This document shows positions 48,967-60,119 of a stretch of DNA of 64,000 bases, one piece after another. The stretch's first letter is position 1, and every line of letters starts with the position of its first letter. Made by a program: the position numbers and the translations under genes. Below the pieces are notes generated by a model, which saw only the letters and a program-made list of their open reading frames with translations, had not been told where the DNA came from and searched no databases. Where the stretch lies: assembly GCA_019634635.1 (NCBI GenBank), contig JAHCBB010000010.1, forward strand, positions 62,001 through 126,000. The letters are read 5' to 3'. This DNA comes from Verrucomicrobiia bacterium. GTDB lineage: Bacteria > Verrucomicrobiota > Verrucomicrobiia > Limisphaerales > UBA9464.

Positions 48967-51747
48967 ATGGCCAAACGAAACCCGGTGCCCGAGGTGGCGG
49001 TGCCGCCGATCCATGACTGGCGGACGACGGACGAGGATGAGATCCGCCGCCGGCAATGGCGGGCCGGCAACGAGTCCTTTGCGATCCGCAACCGCGACCG
49101 GCGGCATCCGGTCTTCTCGAACTTTGAAGTGCGCTCCGGCAGCGGGATGACCTATTCGGTCGAGATCCGCGACGTGGCGACGCCGCAGTGCCATTGCGAA
49201 TGCGTGGATTTCAGGATCAACGGCCTCGGCACCTGCAAGCACGTGGAGGCCGTCCTGGCGTGGCTCCGGGCGAAGCCGGCTTCCGGATGGCGGAAAGCGG
49301 CCCGGGACGGTTCGCCCCGGCTGGATGTCGTGGTGGCGCCGGACGGGGAGTCGGTGGTGTTGCGGGTGGGGTCGCCAGGTCCGCTGCCGCGGGCGCTCGC
49401 CCGATGGTTCGACGGTGAGGGGCGGTTGCAGTCGGATTCGGTGGAGTCCGCCCTGGAGGCGCTCCGCGACCTGGCGGCGGGTCCGCTGCCGGCGCTTCGG
49501 ATCTCCCAGGAAGTCACACCGTGGCTGGAGGCACGCCGCCGCGCCGCGGAACGCCACGAGTTGCGCCACGAGTACGAGCAGCATGTGCAGCGCGGGACCT
49601 GGCCCGCGCAGGAAACCCGGGTGCCGTTGTATCCCTACCAGCGTGAAGGAATGCTGCACCTCGCCTTCACCGAGCGCGCCCTGCTGGCCGACGAGATGGG
49701 CCTCGGCAAGACCATCCAGGCGATCGCCGCCTGCGCCCTGGTGCACCGGCTCGGCCGTGCGCGTCGCGCCCTGGTGGTCACGCCGGCGTCGCTCAAGACG
49801 GAGTGGGAGGAGCAGATCCAGAGATTTACGGACCTTTCCTGCCAGCTGGTCTTCGGGTCCAGGCTGCAGCGGCTGCGCGCGTACGAGCGCGCCGCCGAGC
49901 CAACCGGCGCGCCGTTCTTCACGGTGGTCAACTACGAGCAGATGCTCGCCGACTCGCTCGACGTGAACGAGCGGTTGCGTCCGGACATCGTCGTGCTGGA
50001 CGAGGCGCAACGGATCAAGAACTGGAGCACCCGGACCACCCAGGCGATCAAACGGCTGCGCAGCCGCTACGCCTTCGTGCTCACGGGAACGCCGATCGAA
50101 AACCGGATTGATGAGCTTTACTCGCTGGTGGATTTCCTCGATCCGGCAGTGCTGGGCCCGCTGTTCCGGTTCAACCGCGAATACTACGCGCTGGATGACC
50201 GGGGGCGTCCGGAGAGCTACCGGAATCTGCGCCAACTCCAGGAACGGATCCGTCCCTTGCTGCTCCGCCGGCGCAAGGCGGATGTCGAGACCGAGCTGCC
50301 GGACCGGACGGACCGCAACTACTTCGTCACCCTGACCCCGCGGCAGCAGGAGCAGTACGACGATTTTGAGGCCATCGTGGGCAGGCTGGCCCTGATTGCG
50401 AAGCGGCGTCCACTGACCCAGCAGGAGCAGGACAAGCTGCTGCGCACCCTGGGCATGATGCGGATGACCTGTGACACCAACTACATCCTCCAGCCGGAGG
50501 ACCGGTCGTGCGCCAAGGAGTCCGAGTTGGAAAAGATCCTCGAGGAGTGCCGGGACAATCCGGGGGTCAAGGTGATCGTCTTCAGTGAGTGGGAACGGAT
50601 GCTGGAACTGGTGCGGGAGGTCTGCCGCCGCGTCGGACTCGGGTTTGCCTGGCACACGGGCTCGGTGCCCCAGCGGCGGCGACGTGCGGAGATCAACGCG
50701 TTCAAGGCGGACCCGGACTGCCGCGTGTTCCTGAGCACCGACAGCGGCAGCACCGGGCTCAACCTTCAGAATGCCAGCGTCGTCATCAACTGCGACCTGC
50801 CCTGGAATCCGGCGAAGCTGGAGCAGCGCATCGCGCGGGCCTGGCGGAAGCACCAGACCCAGCGCGTCACGGTCATCAACCTGGTCGCGCGGGGGACGCT
50901 GGAGGAGCGCATGCTCGAGACCCTGGCACACAAGCAGGCACTGGCGGATGGCGTCCTGGACCGGCAGGGGGATCTCGATGCGATCCCCATGAAGCGGGGC
51001 GGTCAGGCGTTCCTGGAGCGGCTCGAACAACTGGGCCTCGGCCGGACCGGTGCGACCCCCGCGGCGGCTGCGGCGTCCGTTCCGGCCGATCGCGCGCTGG
51101 GGTTCGCCCAGGCGGCGGCCGCCGGATTGCGGGGGGCGCTGGTCGGCTGCGAGGAGCGGTATCCCAGGGATGGGGACCACTCGGTGCTGTATGTCGTCGT
51201 GGACGGCGACGCCGTCCGGTGGCGTCCCCGTCTGGAGGCGATGCATGGGCAATATTTCAGGGATTCGGACCCGCTTGCGCCGGTCCGGCTGGAGGTCGTG
51301 GACCGGGCGACTCACGAGGCTCTGGAGCGTTTGGTCGCTGCCGGGCTGATTTCCCGGACGACGCGCGCCGCGCGCGTGCTGACCTCGGCATCCGATCCCG
51401 CCGGCCCCACGCCGCTGTCCGATGCGGAGCGGCGGCGCCTGGAGCAACACCAGGCCCAGGCGGCGCGGCAGCTTCAGCTCGCGAAGGTTTTGGTGGGCGG
51501 CGGTTTTGAGGACGAGGCGCGGACCGCGCTGCGCCAGTCGGTGCTGTGGCGATCGCGGGCCCTGGCGGTGGCGCGGCGCCTCCCGGAGCCCGACGGGCTG
51601 GAGGCCTGCCTGATCGCCCCGATCTCCCCGGCCTGGGGTGACCGGCAGGCGTTGATCCGGCAATTGGCCGCGGAGGGTCCGCTCCCGTGGCCCGCGGTGG
51701 TGACGGGCCTGGAACAGGCGGCGCTGGAATTGCCGGAGGTCGCGTAG
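48967..51747 (+). CDS. SNF2-family DEAD/DEAH helicase with SWIM zinc finger
   Basis: 926 aa from the ATG at 48967; MVGAAGVSR upstream (48940) is unlikely. A SWIM zinc finger opens the protein (CHCECVDF then CKHVEAVL, the CxC and CxH pairs). The ATPase core follows: LLADEMGLGKTIQAIAACAL (Walker A), VLDEAQRIKNWSTRTT (motif II DEAQ), LTGTPIENRIDELYSLV, and the second RecA domain with VIVFSEWERMLE, STDSGSTGLNLQNASVVINCDLPWNP and RAWRKHQTQ. The C-terminal 230 residues have no assignable domain. SNF2 proteins of this kind remodel protein-DNA complexes. It is divergent from the DUF11 gene (134-base shared upstream region). Function in the cell unknown. Confidence 0.93.
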   Translation: MAKRNPVPEVAVPPIHDWRTTDEDEIRRRQWRAGNESFAIRNRDRRHPVFSNFEVRSGSGMTYSVEIRDVATPQCHCECVDFRINGLGTCKHVEAVLAWLRAKPASGWRKAARDGSPRLDVVVAPDGESVVLRVGSPGPLPRALARWFDGEGRLQSDSVESALEALRDLAAGPLPALRISQEVTPWLEARRRAAERHELRHEYEQHVQRGTWPAQETRVPLYPYQREGMLHLAFTERALLADEMGLGKTIQAIAACALVHRLGRARRALVVTPASLKTEWEEQIQRFTDLSCQLVFGSRLQRLRAYERAAEPTGAPFFTVVNYEQMLADSLDVNERLRPDIVVLDEAQRIKNWSTRTTQAIKRLRSRYAFVLTGTPIENRIDELYSLVDFLDPAVLGPLFRFNREYYALDDRGRPESYRNLRQLQERIRPLLLRRRKADVETELPDRTDRNYFVTLTPRQQEQYDDFEAIVGRLALIAKRRPLTQQEQDKLLRTLGMMRMTCDTNYILQPEDRSCAKESELEKILEECRDNPGVKVIVFSEWERMLELVREVCRRVGLGFAWHTGSVPQRRRRAEINAFKADPDCRVFLSTDSGSTGLNLQNASVVINCDLPWNPAKLEQRIARAWRKHQTQRVTVINLVARGTLEERMLETLAHKQALADGVLDRQGDLDAIPMKRGGQAFLERLEQLGLGRTGATPAAAAASVPADRALGFAQAAAAGLRGALVGCEERYPRDGDHSVLYVVVDGDAVRWRPRLEAMHGQYFRDSDPLAPVRLEVVDRATHEALERLVAAGLISRTTRAARVLTSASDPAGPTPLSDAERRRLEQHQAQAARQLQLAKVLVGGGFEDEARTALRQSVLWRSRALAVARRLPEPDGLEACLIAPISPAWGDRQALIRQLAAEGPLPWPAVVTGLEQAALELPEVA

Positions 51748-51781
51748 ACCGGAGGAACGCTCTTGGGACCGCCGCCGGATT

Positions 51782-53320
<1,539 letters not shown>

Positions 53321-53501
53321 CGGTGCGTCTTGTTGAAACGGGCGGGATCAAACACGCCGCGGTTCCGGCAGGCGACCGATATTTTCCGGGCACCCGCTAC
53401 GGGCGGGCCGTGCGCATCGCCGTTTCTTGCAGCGGAGCCGAGGGGGATGAGGAAGGTGGGTGTCGTGAGTGGGGCCGGCGGGGTTTGGACGGATTTCGAA
53501 T

Positions 53502-54110
53502 TCACGGAGCGACCTTCAGATTGACCAGGATTTCGTCCACGACCTCCTGGATGCGTCCCGACCGGGTGGATTCCGGGATGTCACGGAGCAGGGGCCGGGT
53601 CGCGTAGCCGCGCCGGAGCAGATCGAAGGTTTTTGCATCGCGCAGATCAATCACCAGGGTTCCGGCCTCGAAGTAGTGCGGGGTCTTGCCGCCGGTGTAG
53701 GCGTCATGGGCCCTGGAATGCAGGGCCTCGCGGTCGTCGAAGGAGCCAAAATAGTCGTCCACCGCTGCCGTGGTGGCGTTGTTGCCGACGATCACCAGGT
53801 AGCCGACGAGGACCTCTCCTCCGGAGTCCATCCGCCTCAGACCCTTCGCCTCGAGGTTCCGGGTGATGGCAGACTGGATCATGTCGTGGATTGGCGTCCG
53901 GTTGTCGGCGTACCCGGGCACGGGCCGGGTTGAGCCGGGCATGAAGCTGAAGGTCGTGGCATGGATGGTGCCGGTATCCACGCGGCTGGGTGTGGAACAA
54001 CCCGCGACCACGCACAGGATCGCGGCAAGATGAAGGAAGTGGCGGACGAGTCCGGCGGCTTGTGTGCGGTGACTGACCGGAATCATGGTCAGAATGAGGC
54101 GGGATTTCAT
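53502..54110 (-). CDS. DUF4136 family lipoprotein
   Basis: 202 aa from the ATG at the complement of 54108-54110; ATGs at 54086 and 54146 are alternatives. A lipobox VAGC precedes STPSRVDTG, so it is probably a lipoprotein. The mature part shows TFSFMPGSTRPVPGYADN, then QSAITRNLEAKGLRRMDSGGEVLVGY, FEAGTLVIDLRDAKTFDLLRRG and a final VDEILVNLKV, as in DUF4136. Upstream, between it and ppk2, three AGGGTC-like units form a small repeat near 54168-54190. Function unknown, envelope associated. Confidence 0.8.
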   Translation of the reverse strand: MKSRLILTMIPVSHRTQAAGLVRHFLHLAAILCVVAGCSTPSRVDTGTIHATTFSFMPGSTRPVPGYADNRTPIHDMIQSAITRNLEAKGLRRMDSGGEVLVGYLVIVGNNATTAAVDDYFGSFDDREALHSRAHDAYTGGKTPHYFEAGTLVIDLRDAKTFDLLRRGYATRPLLRDIPESTRSGRIQEVVDEILVNLKVAP

Positions 54111-54223
54111 GGGGCGTTGGATTTTGGAGATCGGTGCGATTTTCATCGGGGTCTGGCGGTCCGGGGCAGGGTCAGGGTCAGGGTCCGGCCTCGTGGTGGG
54201 CGTCATCGAGCTGGGGCTGGCCT

Positions 54224-55033
54224 TCAGTAGCGTTCTGGGACGAACCGGCGGCCCTTGAGCGATGCCGCGTCGTCGTAGGCTTCCTTCATGGAGCGCTTTG
54301 GGAGGCGGATCCGGGGACGATCCAGTTTCTTGTAGGGGATGCTTTTCAGGAGGTGCGCGATGCAGTTGAGCCGCGCACGCTTTTTGTCATCGGATCGAAG
54401 GATGTGCCACGGCGCCCATCGGGTGTCCGTGGCCTTGAGCATCTGGTCCCGGGCGCGGGAATAATCGTACCACCGGCTGCGCGACGGCAGGTCCATGGGG
54501 CTGAGCTTCCACTGGCGCACCGGATCCGTGATGCGGGCCTCGAAGCGGCGCTTCTGCTCCTCGTCGCTGACTTCGAGCCAGTATTTGATCAGGAAGATCC
54601 CGCCATTCACCATGTACTTCTCGACCTGGGGGCAGAGGTCGAGGAAGCGGCGGTGTTCCTGTCTGCTGCAGAAGCCCATCACATACTCCACGCCCGCCCG
54701 GTTGTACCAGCTGCGGTCAAAGATCACCACCTCGCCCGCCGCGGGGAAGTGGGCCATGTAGCGCTGGATGTACATCTGTGACTTCTCGCGGTCCGAAGGC
54801 GCCGGCAGGGCGACGACGCGGAACACCCGGGGGCTGACCCGCTCGGTGAGCGCCCGGATCGTGCCGCCCTTGCCGGCACCGTCGCGACCCTCGAACACGA
54901 CGATCACCCGGAGTCCCTCCTGCTTGACCCAATCCTGAAGGTGGCACAGCTCCGTCTGCAGCTTGCGAAGCTCCTTTTCGTAGTCCTTTCGCGTCAGCTT
55001 TTCGCGAACGGCTTCCTTGGAATGCTTGCTCAT
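54224..55033 (-). CDS. ppk2: Polyphosphate kinase 2 (PPK2)
   Basis: 269 aa. The PPK2 Walker A (FEGRDGAGKGGTI, near residue 49) and Walker B region (VVIFDRSWYNRAGVEYVMGF) are complete, followed by PQVEKYMVNGGIFLIKYWLEVS and RSRWYDYSRARDQML. Length and motifs match class I PPK2 enzymes, which use polyphosphate to phosphorylate nucleoside diphosphates. It lies 24 bases after the unknown gene at 55058-55486, in a row with an RND efflux system and glgX, so it is probably transcribed with them. The physiological direction of the reaction is not known from sequence. Confidence 0.93.
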   Translation of the reverse strand: MSKHSKEAVREKLTRKDYEKELRKLQTELCHLQDWVKQEGLRVIVVFEGRDGAGKGGTIRALTERVSPRVFRVVALPAPSDREKSQMYIQRYMAHFPAAGEVVIFDRSWYNRAGVEYVMGFCSRQEHRRFLDLCPQVEKYMVNGGIFLIKYWLEVSDEEQKRRFEARITDPVRQWKLSPMDLPSRSRWYDYSRARDQMLKATDTRWAPWHILRSDDKKRARLNCIAHLLKSIPYKKLDRPRIRLPKRSMKEAYDDAASLKGRRFVPERY

Positions 55034-55057
55034 GGGATGGGGGTGTTCCGGGGGGTG

Positions 55058-55486
55058 TCAGCGGGAGCTGCCGGAGGCATTCGGCGAGGTCCGGACGCCC
55101 GCCTCAATGGCGGCACGCAGGTCGTCCGGCTCCGTTTCCGCGGCGGGCGCCTCCGGGGTCCCGGGCCGAAGGACCTCCACCTTGGGAGGCAGCCCGTGCA
55201 TCAGGGTCATCACCTCCGCCGCGGTGCCGAACACGAACTCGGCGCGGCGCTCGGTCTTCGGAAGACGGTAGAAATGACTGAGGGAAAGCCATTTGCCGCC
55301 CCGGCCGAGGATGAATTCGTCCGGACGGCACTTGGGGTCCTGAGGGTCGAACCCGCGCTGCATGACGACGTACGGGCCGCCGTGGTCCTGTGGCTGGATC
55401 AGGGCGGCGTCGCGCCAGGACGCCAGGCTGCCCAAGCGGACATCCTGGAAGTTGTTGGTGATGTTTCGGAGGTCGAGGTCGCTCAT
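55058..55486 (-). CDS. Hypothetical protein between the efflux OMF and ppk2
   Basis: 142 aa, soluble. Recognisable features are the start DLDLRNITNNFQDVRLGSL, FILGRGGKWLSLSHFYRLP and RRAEFVFGTAAEVMTLMHGL, ending in an Ala/Glu-rich tail. I know no function for it. Its ATG overlaps the outer-membrane factor stop by four bases (ATGA), and ppk2 follows after 24 bases, so it is made with the efflux system and PPK2. A link to phosphate or stress physiology is speculation. Confidence 0.75.
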   Translation of the reverse strand: MSDLDLRNITNNFQDVRLGSLASWRDAALIQPQDHGGPYVVMQRGFDPQDPKCRPDEFILGRGGKWLSLSHFYRLPKTERRAEFVFGTAAEVMTLMHGLPPKVEVLRPGTPEAPAAETEPDDLRAAIEAGVRTSPNASGSSR

Positions 55487-56970
55487 GGGGTCTCGGGGTT
55501 TGAAGCAGTGGCTGCCGACACGGTGATCGCGGCATCCGGTGGCGGCGGGGTCCAGCCGCCGCCGAGGGCACGGTAGAGTTGTACCACGCTCAGCAACTCG
55601 TTGCCCAGCGCCTGGGCCAGGTCGAGTTCGGCGGTGAACAGTTCCTGTTCACTGTAGAGGACCTCCAGGTAGCTGGTCACCCCGCCGTCGTAGCGGATGT
55701 TGGCCATTTCGGCGGCATCCCGCCGTGCCTGGGTATTCTCCTCCTGGCGTTGGGTGAACTCGCGCGTCCGCTGGTATTGGACGAGCGCATCGGAAACATC
55801 CCGGAAGGCGCCCTGGACGGACTGGCGGTACCCGGCGAGCGCCTCGTCAAACCGTGCCTTGGCGAGTCGGTATTGTCCGGTCAACCGGCCCCCGGTGAAC
55901 AGCGGAACGGACACCGTCGGGCCGAACTGCCAGACCCGTGCCGGACTGGTGAACAGATCGCTGAGGGAGACGCTCTGGTAGCCGAAGGCGCCGGTCAGTG
56001 TCAGTTGCGGGAAGAAGGCCGCCTTGGCCTCGCCGATGTCCGCATTGGCGGCGATGAGGAGGTCCTCGGCCTGTCGGAGATCCGGGCGCCGCTCCAGGAG
56101 GGCCGACGGCAATCCGGGCGGCACCTCGCTGCGCAGGGGTTGGCTGCGGAGCGGGACCCCCCGCTGGATCGGTCCGGGGTTGCGTCCGAGGAGGAAGCTC
56201 AGCGCGTTCTCCTGCTGTTCCTGGCGGCGGAGGACGTCCACAATGGTGGCTTCGGCCCCGGCCACGAGGGTTCGCGCCTGATGGACGTCCTGGAGCGAGG
56301 CAATGCCCCCGGTGACGCGGGCCTGGGTGAGGGCCAGGGAGTTGGTGCGGACGGCGTAGGTGCGGCGGGAGATCTCCAGCTCGTAATCCAACTGCAGCAG
56401 GGTCAGGTAGGCGGAGGCGACATCCGCGACGAGGGTCTGACGCACCGTGTCCTGGGCGGCCTCGGTGGCCAGGAGCCGGGCACGGGCGGCCTGGTTGGCC
56501 CGCCGGATGCGGCCCCAAAGGTCCACCTCATACGTCGCCATGGAGCCGTACACGGTGCCGAACACCTCCTGTGGATTCATTCCCTCCGGCACCGGAGTGG
56601 GGCCAACCTCGGATACCCGCGCCATGGCGAGGTCGCCGCCGACCCCGACGGTTGGAAAGAAGCGCGAACGGACGATCCGTGTGGTCGCCTGCGCCTGGAG
56701 CACCCGGGCTGCGGCGATCTGGATGTCCCAGTTGTTCGTCAGCGCCTCTGCGACGTACACGAGGACCTGCGGGTCGCTGTAAACCTCCCACCACCCGAGG
56801 TCGCCGAAGGAGTTGGTGGCGGTGCCGCCACCGGGAACCGCGGTGGCGGCACGGAAGGCGGTGGGCGCGTCGAGTTTCGGGCGCGCGTAGTCGGGCCCGA
56901 CGGCGCAGCCGCCGGCGATCAGGGCCACGCCCAGGAGGGCCCGCGGGATGGACGATCGGTGGGACTTCAT
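55483..56970 (-). CDS. RND efflux outer-membrane factor, NodT family lipoprotein
   Basis: 495 aa from the ATG at the complement of 56968-56970, which overlaps the pump stop by four bases; the frame reaches upstream only through the pump gene. The lipobox GGC precedes AVGPDYARP, typical for NodT/OprM-type lipoproteins. The TolC-like double repeat shows QIAAARVLQAQATTRIVRSRFFP near residue 97 and LIAANADIGEAKAAFFPQLTL in the second half, with LFTGGRLTGQYRLAKARFDEAL. It forms the outer-membrane exit duct. It belongs to the operon glgX, adaptor, pump, OMF, unknown, ppk2. Confidence 0.93.
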   Translation of the reverse strand: MKSHRSSIPRALLGVALIAGGCAVGPDYARPKLDAPTAFRAATAVPGGGTATNSFGDLGWWEVYSDPQVLVYVAEALTNNWDIQIAAARVLQAQATTRIVRSRFFPTVGVGGDLAMARVSEVGPTPVPEGMNPQEVFGTVYGSMATYEVDLWGRIRRANQAARARLLATEAAQDTVRQTLVADVASAYLTLLQLDYELEISRRTYAVRTNSLALTQARVTGGIASLQDVHQARTLVAGAEATIVDVLRRQEQQENALSFLLGRNPGPIQRGVPLRSQPLRSEVPPGLPSALLERRPDLRQAEDLLIAANADIGEAKAAFFPQLTLTGAFGYQSVSLSDLFTSPARVWQFGPTVSVPLFTGGRLTGQYRLAKARFDEALAGYRQSVQGAFRDVSDALVQYQRTREFTQRQEENTQARRDAAEMANIRYDGGVTSYLEVLYSEQELFTAELDLAQALGNELLSVVQLYRALGGGWTPPPPDAAITVSAATASNPETP

Positions 56971-59900
56971 GGCGTGGGGGACGTTCCCGCCGGCTTCGGT
57001 GTCTTGGAGCCGCGCTCGACGATCCGCTGCACGAACACGTAGCAGACCGGGATCAGGAAGAGTCCGATCAGCGTGGCGATGGACATGCCGAACACGACGC
57101 CCGTGCCCAGGGTGCTCCGGGATGCGGCCCCGGAGCCGGTCGCCAGCATCAGCGGCACGCACCCCAGAATGAAGGCGAACGACGTCATCAGGATGGGCCG
57201 CAGCCGCAGCCGCGAACCCTCCACCGCCGCGTCGAGAATTGCGACCCCCTCCTCGCGCTTCATCTTGGCGAATTCGACGATGAGGATGGCGTTCTTGGCC
57301 GACAGGCCGATGAGCATCACCAGGCCGATCTGCGCGTACACGTTCAGGTCGAAGCCGCGGACCAGCAGGCCGACCATCATGCCCAGGATGACCGTCGGGG
57401 TGGCCAGGAGCACCGCGAAGGGCAGTCCCCAGCTCTCGTACTGCGCGGCCAGCAGCAGGAAGACGAACAACACGGCCGCCCCGAAGATGACCGGTGCCTG
57501 GCCTTCGGACTTCTTTTCCTGGAGGGTGAGCCCGGACCATTCATAGCCGGTCTCGCCGGGCATCGTCTTCATGACCTCCTCGATGGCCCGGATGGCCTGC
57601 CCGGAACTGTAGCCCGGGGCGGACGCCCCCATGATTTCGGCCGAGTTGTACAGGTTGAAGCGGGAGACAAAGTTCGGTCCGCTGATCTTGCTGATCTGGA
57701 CGAGCGTGCTGAGGGGCACCATGCCGCCCCCGCTGTTGCGGACGTAGAAATGACCGATGTCCGACGGCTGGCTGGTGAAGTCCGGCTCGGCCTGGAGGAA
57801 GACCTTGTAGACGCGGCCGAAGCGGACGAAGTCGTTGACGTAGAGACCGCTCAGGTAGGTCTGGAGTGTCTGGAAGATGCTGTCCACCGGCACGCCCAGG
57901 GCCCGGGCTTTTTCGCGGTCCAGTTCGACCTTCACCTGCGGCGTTGCGGGGTTGAAGGTGGTGCTGACGCGGGCGATCTCCGGGCGCCCGGCCACCGCCT
58001 GCTGCAGTTGCGCGACATAGCCGGCCAGTTGCTGGATGGAACCGCCGGAACGGTCCTGCAACTGCATGGTGAAACCGGAGACATTGCCGTAGCCCGGCAG
58101 GGGGGGCGGGCCGAACGCGAAGGCCCGGGCGCCGGGGATGGCCTCGAATTGCCTGTTCCAGTCGGCGACCAGCGCGCGGGCGTGGAGGGTCGGGGATTTG
58201 CGTTCCTCCCACGGTTCCAGGCCGACAAACATCATCCCCGAGTTGGGAAAGTTCAGCGAGTTGAGGATGTTGTATCCGGCGAGTCCCAGGGACGAGCGCA
58301 CGCCCTTCGTGCCGGCGACGATCGTCTCCACCTGTTTGAGGATCTCGTCGGTCCGCTGGAGGGACGCTCCCTCGGGCAGTTGGACGGACACGAACAGGTA
58401 GCCCTTGTCCTCGTCCGGGATGAACCCGCCGGGCACGAACCGGCCCAGCAGCCAGATCCCGGCCACCACGGCCACGAGCAGGAGCATCGAGCGCACCGCC
58501 TTGCGGGTCAGTCCGCCGACGATGCCGCCGTAGCGGTTGCTCAGCCAGTCAAAGAACCGGTTGAACCCCCGGAAGAACGCCGCCACCGGCCCGCGGCCCG
58601 GCGTGGGCTTCCTGAGCATGAGGGCGCACAGGGCGGGACTGAGGGTCAGCGCGTTGATCACCGAGAACACCACGGCGACGGCGATGGTCAGCGCGAACTG
58701 GCTGTAGAGCTGGCCGGTCACGCCGTCCATGAAGGCGACGGGGACGAAGACGGCGCACAGGACCAATCCGATGGCCACGACCGGCCCCGAGACCTCCTTC
58801 ATCGCGAGGCGCGTCGCCTCGACCGGTTCCTTGCCATGCTCCAGATGATGCTGCACGGCCTCGACGACCACGATGGCGTCGTCCACCACGATGCCGATGG
58901 CCAGCACCAGGCCGAACATGGTGAGCACGTTCACGCTGAAGCCCAGCGCCGGAAACAGGATGAAGGCCCCGAGGAGCGAGACGGGGACCGTGCACATCGG
59001 AATGATCGTCGCGCGGAAGCTCTGCAGGAAGACGTAGACGACGATGAGCACCAGGACGACCGCCTCGAACAACGTGTGGACGATCTCCTCCATTGAAGCC
59101 TTGATCGGGAGGGTGGAGTCCATCACCACGTCGTAGGCCATGTCCGGCGGGAACCGGGTCTTTGCGTCCTCGAGGATCGTCCGCACGTTGGCCGCGGTTT
59201 CGAGGGCGTTTGCACCCGGGGCGAGGTAGATGCCGAGGGCGCCCGCGGCGGACTGGCGTCCGGATTCGGTCAGCCGGCCGCGGAGATCGTACGTCTGCGC
59301 CCCGAGTTCCACGCGGCCGACATCCTTGATCTTGACCTGGGAGCCGTCGGGGTTGGAGCGGATGATGATGTCGGCGAACTCCTGGGGGTCCCTGAGGAGG
59401 CCGGCGGCGCGGACGTTGAACTGCATTTCCTGTCCGGGCGGTGCGGGTTCGGCCCCGATGCGGCCGGCGGGCGACTGGGCGTTCTGTTCCTTGATGGCGT
59501 TCTGGATGTCCGAGGGGGTGATGCCGAGCACCGCGAGCTTGTCGGGGCGCAGCCAGACGCGCATGGAGTAATCCTGGGCGGTGAAATTCTTCACGTCGCC
59601 CACGCCCCGGACGCGCTTGATGGCATCCACCAAGTTGATGTCGCAGTAATTTCCGAGGAACACCGCGTCGTAGGTGTTGTCGGGCGAATAGAGGCCGATC
59701 ACCATCAGGATGTCCGGGCTGGACCGGTTGACGATCACCCCCTCCTGCTTGACCGCGGCCGGCAGTTGCGCCTCGGCCTGGCCGACGCGGTTCTGGGTGT
59801 TCACCTGCATGATGTCCACGTCCGTGCCGACGTCGAAATACACGTTCAGGGTGAGCTTGCCGTCGTTGGCGCTGTAGGATTGCTGGTAGAGCAGCTTGTC

Positions 59901-60116
59901 CACCCCGTTGACCTTGGATTCGATCGGGGTGGCCACCGATTCCATGACCGCCTCCGCCGCGGCGCCGCGATAGGTCGTGGTGACCTGGATCAGCGTCGGA
60001 CTGACCGGCGGGTATTCGGAAATGGGCAGCCGCTTCAGGGAAATCAGGCCCACGATCACCGTCAGGATGGCGATCACCATCGCGACGATCGGGCGGCGGA
60101 TGAAGAAGTCAGCCAT
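56967..60116 (-). CDS. RND multidrug efflux pump, HAE1 family (AcrB-like)
   Basis: 1049 aa, the normal length of an HAE1 pump. It starts MADFFIRRPIVAMVIAILTV and shows the duplicated 12-segment plan, GLVLAIGIVVDDAIVVVEAVQ (Asp pair of the proton relay in segment 4), PVAFMDGVTGQLYSQFALTI, and in the second half NAILIVEFAKMKREEG. These are the residues that couple proton flow to drug export. It lies 3 bases after the adaptor and overlaps the OMF start by four bases. The substrates are unknown. Its antisense strand has long open frames that are compositional artefacts. Confidence 0.95.
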   Translation of the reverse strand: MADFFIRRPIVAMVIAILTVIVGLISLKRLPISEYPPVSPTLIQVTTTYRGAAAEAVMESVATPIESKVNGVDKLLYQQSYSANDGKLTLNVYFDVGTDVDIMQVNTQNRVGQAEAQLPAAVKQEGVIVNRSSPDILMVIGLYSPDNTYDAVFLGNYCDINLVDAIKRVRGVGDVKNFTAQDYSMRVWLRPDKLAVLGITPSDIQNAIKEQNAQSPAGRIGAEPAPPGQEMQFNVRAAGLLRDPQEFADIIIRSNPDGSQVKIKDVGRVELGAQTYDLRGRLTESGRQSAAGALGIYLAPGANALETAANVRTILEDAKTRFPPDMAYDVVMDSTLPIKASMEEIVHTLFEAVVLVLIVVYVFLQSFRATIIPMCTVPVSLLGAFILFPALGFSVNVLTMFGLVLAIGIVVDDAIVVVEAVQHHLEHGKEPVEATRLAMKEVSGPVVAIGLVLCAVFVPVAFMDGVTGQLYSQFALTIAVAVVFSVINALTLSPALCALMLRKPTPGRGPVAAFFRGFNRFFDWLSNRYGGIVGGLTRKAVRSMLLLVAVVAGIWLLGRFVPGGFIPDEDKGYLFVSVQLPEGASLQRTDEILKQVETIVAGTKGVRSSLGLAGYNILNSLNFPNSGMMFVGLEPWEERKSPTLHARALVADWNRQFEAIPGARAFAFGPPPLPGYGNVSGFTMQLQDRSGGSIQQLAGYVAQLQQAVAGRPEIARVSTTFNPATPQVKVELDREKARALGVPVDSIFQTLQTYLSGLYVNDFVRFGRVYKVFLQAEPDFTSQPSDIGHFYVRNSGGGMVPLSTLVQISKISGPNFVSRFNLYNSAEIMGASAPGYSSGQAIRAIEEVMKTMPGETGYEWSGLTLQEKKSEGQAPVIFGAAVLFVFLLLAAQYESWGLPFAVLLATPTVILGMMVGLLVRGFDLNVYAQIGLVMLIGLSAKNAILIVEFAKMKREEGVAILDAAVEGSRLRLRPILMTSFAFILGCVPLMLATGSGAASRSTLGTGVVFGMSIATLIGLFLIPVCYVFVQRIVERGSKTPKPAGTSPTP

Positions 60117-60119
60117 GGG

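Noticed and set aside
54165..54192. AGGGTC-type repeat between ppk2 and the DUF4136 gene as an origin or iteron
   Set aside because: Only about three imperfect units; it simply reads as a Pro-Asp run in the longest version of the DUF4136 frame.
56571..59096. Long open frame on the plus strand opposite the RND pump (and similar frames opposite carB, NRPS, CobA-HemD and AEC genes)
   Set aside because: GC-rich codon use on the real gene leaves the antisense frame free of stops. The translations are rich in His, Arg, Gly and Asp without any domain, while the sense frames have full family motifs.
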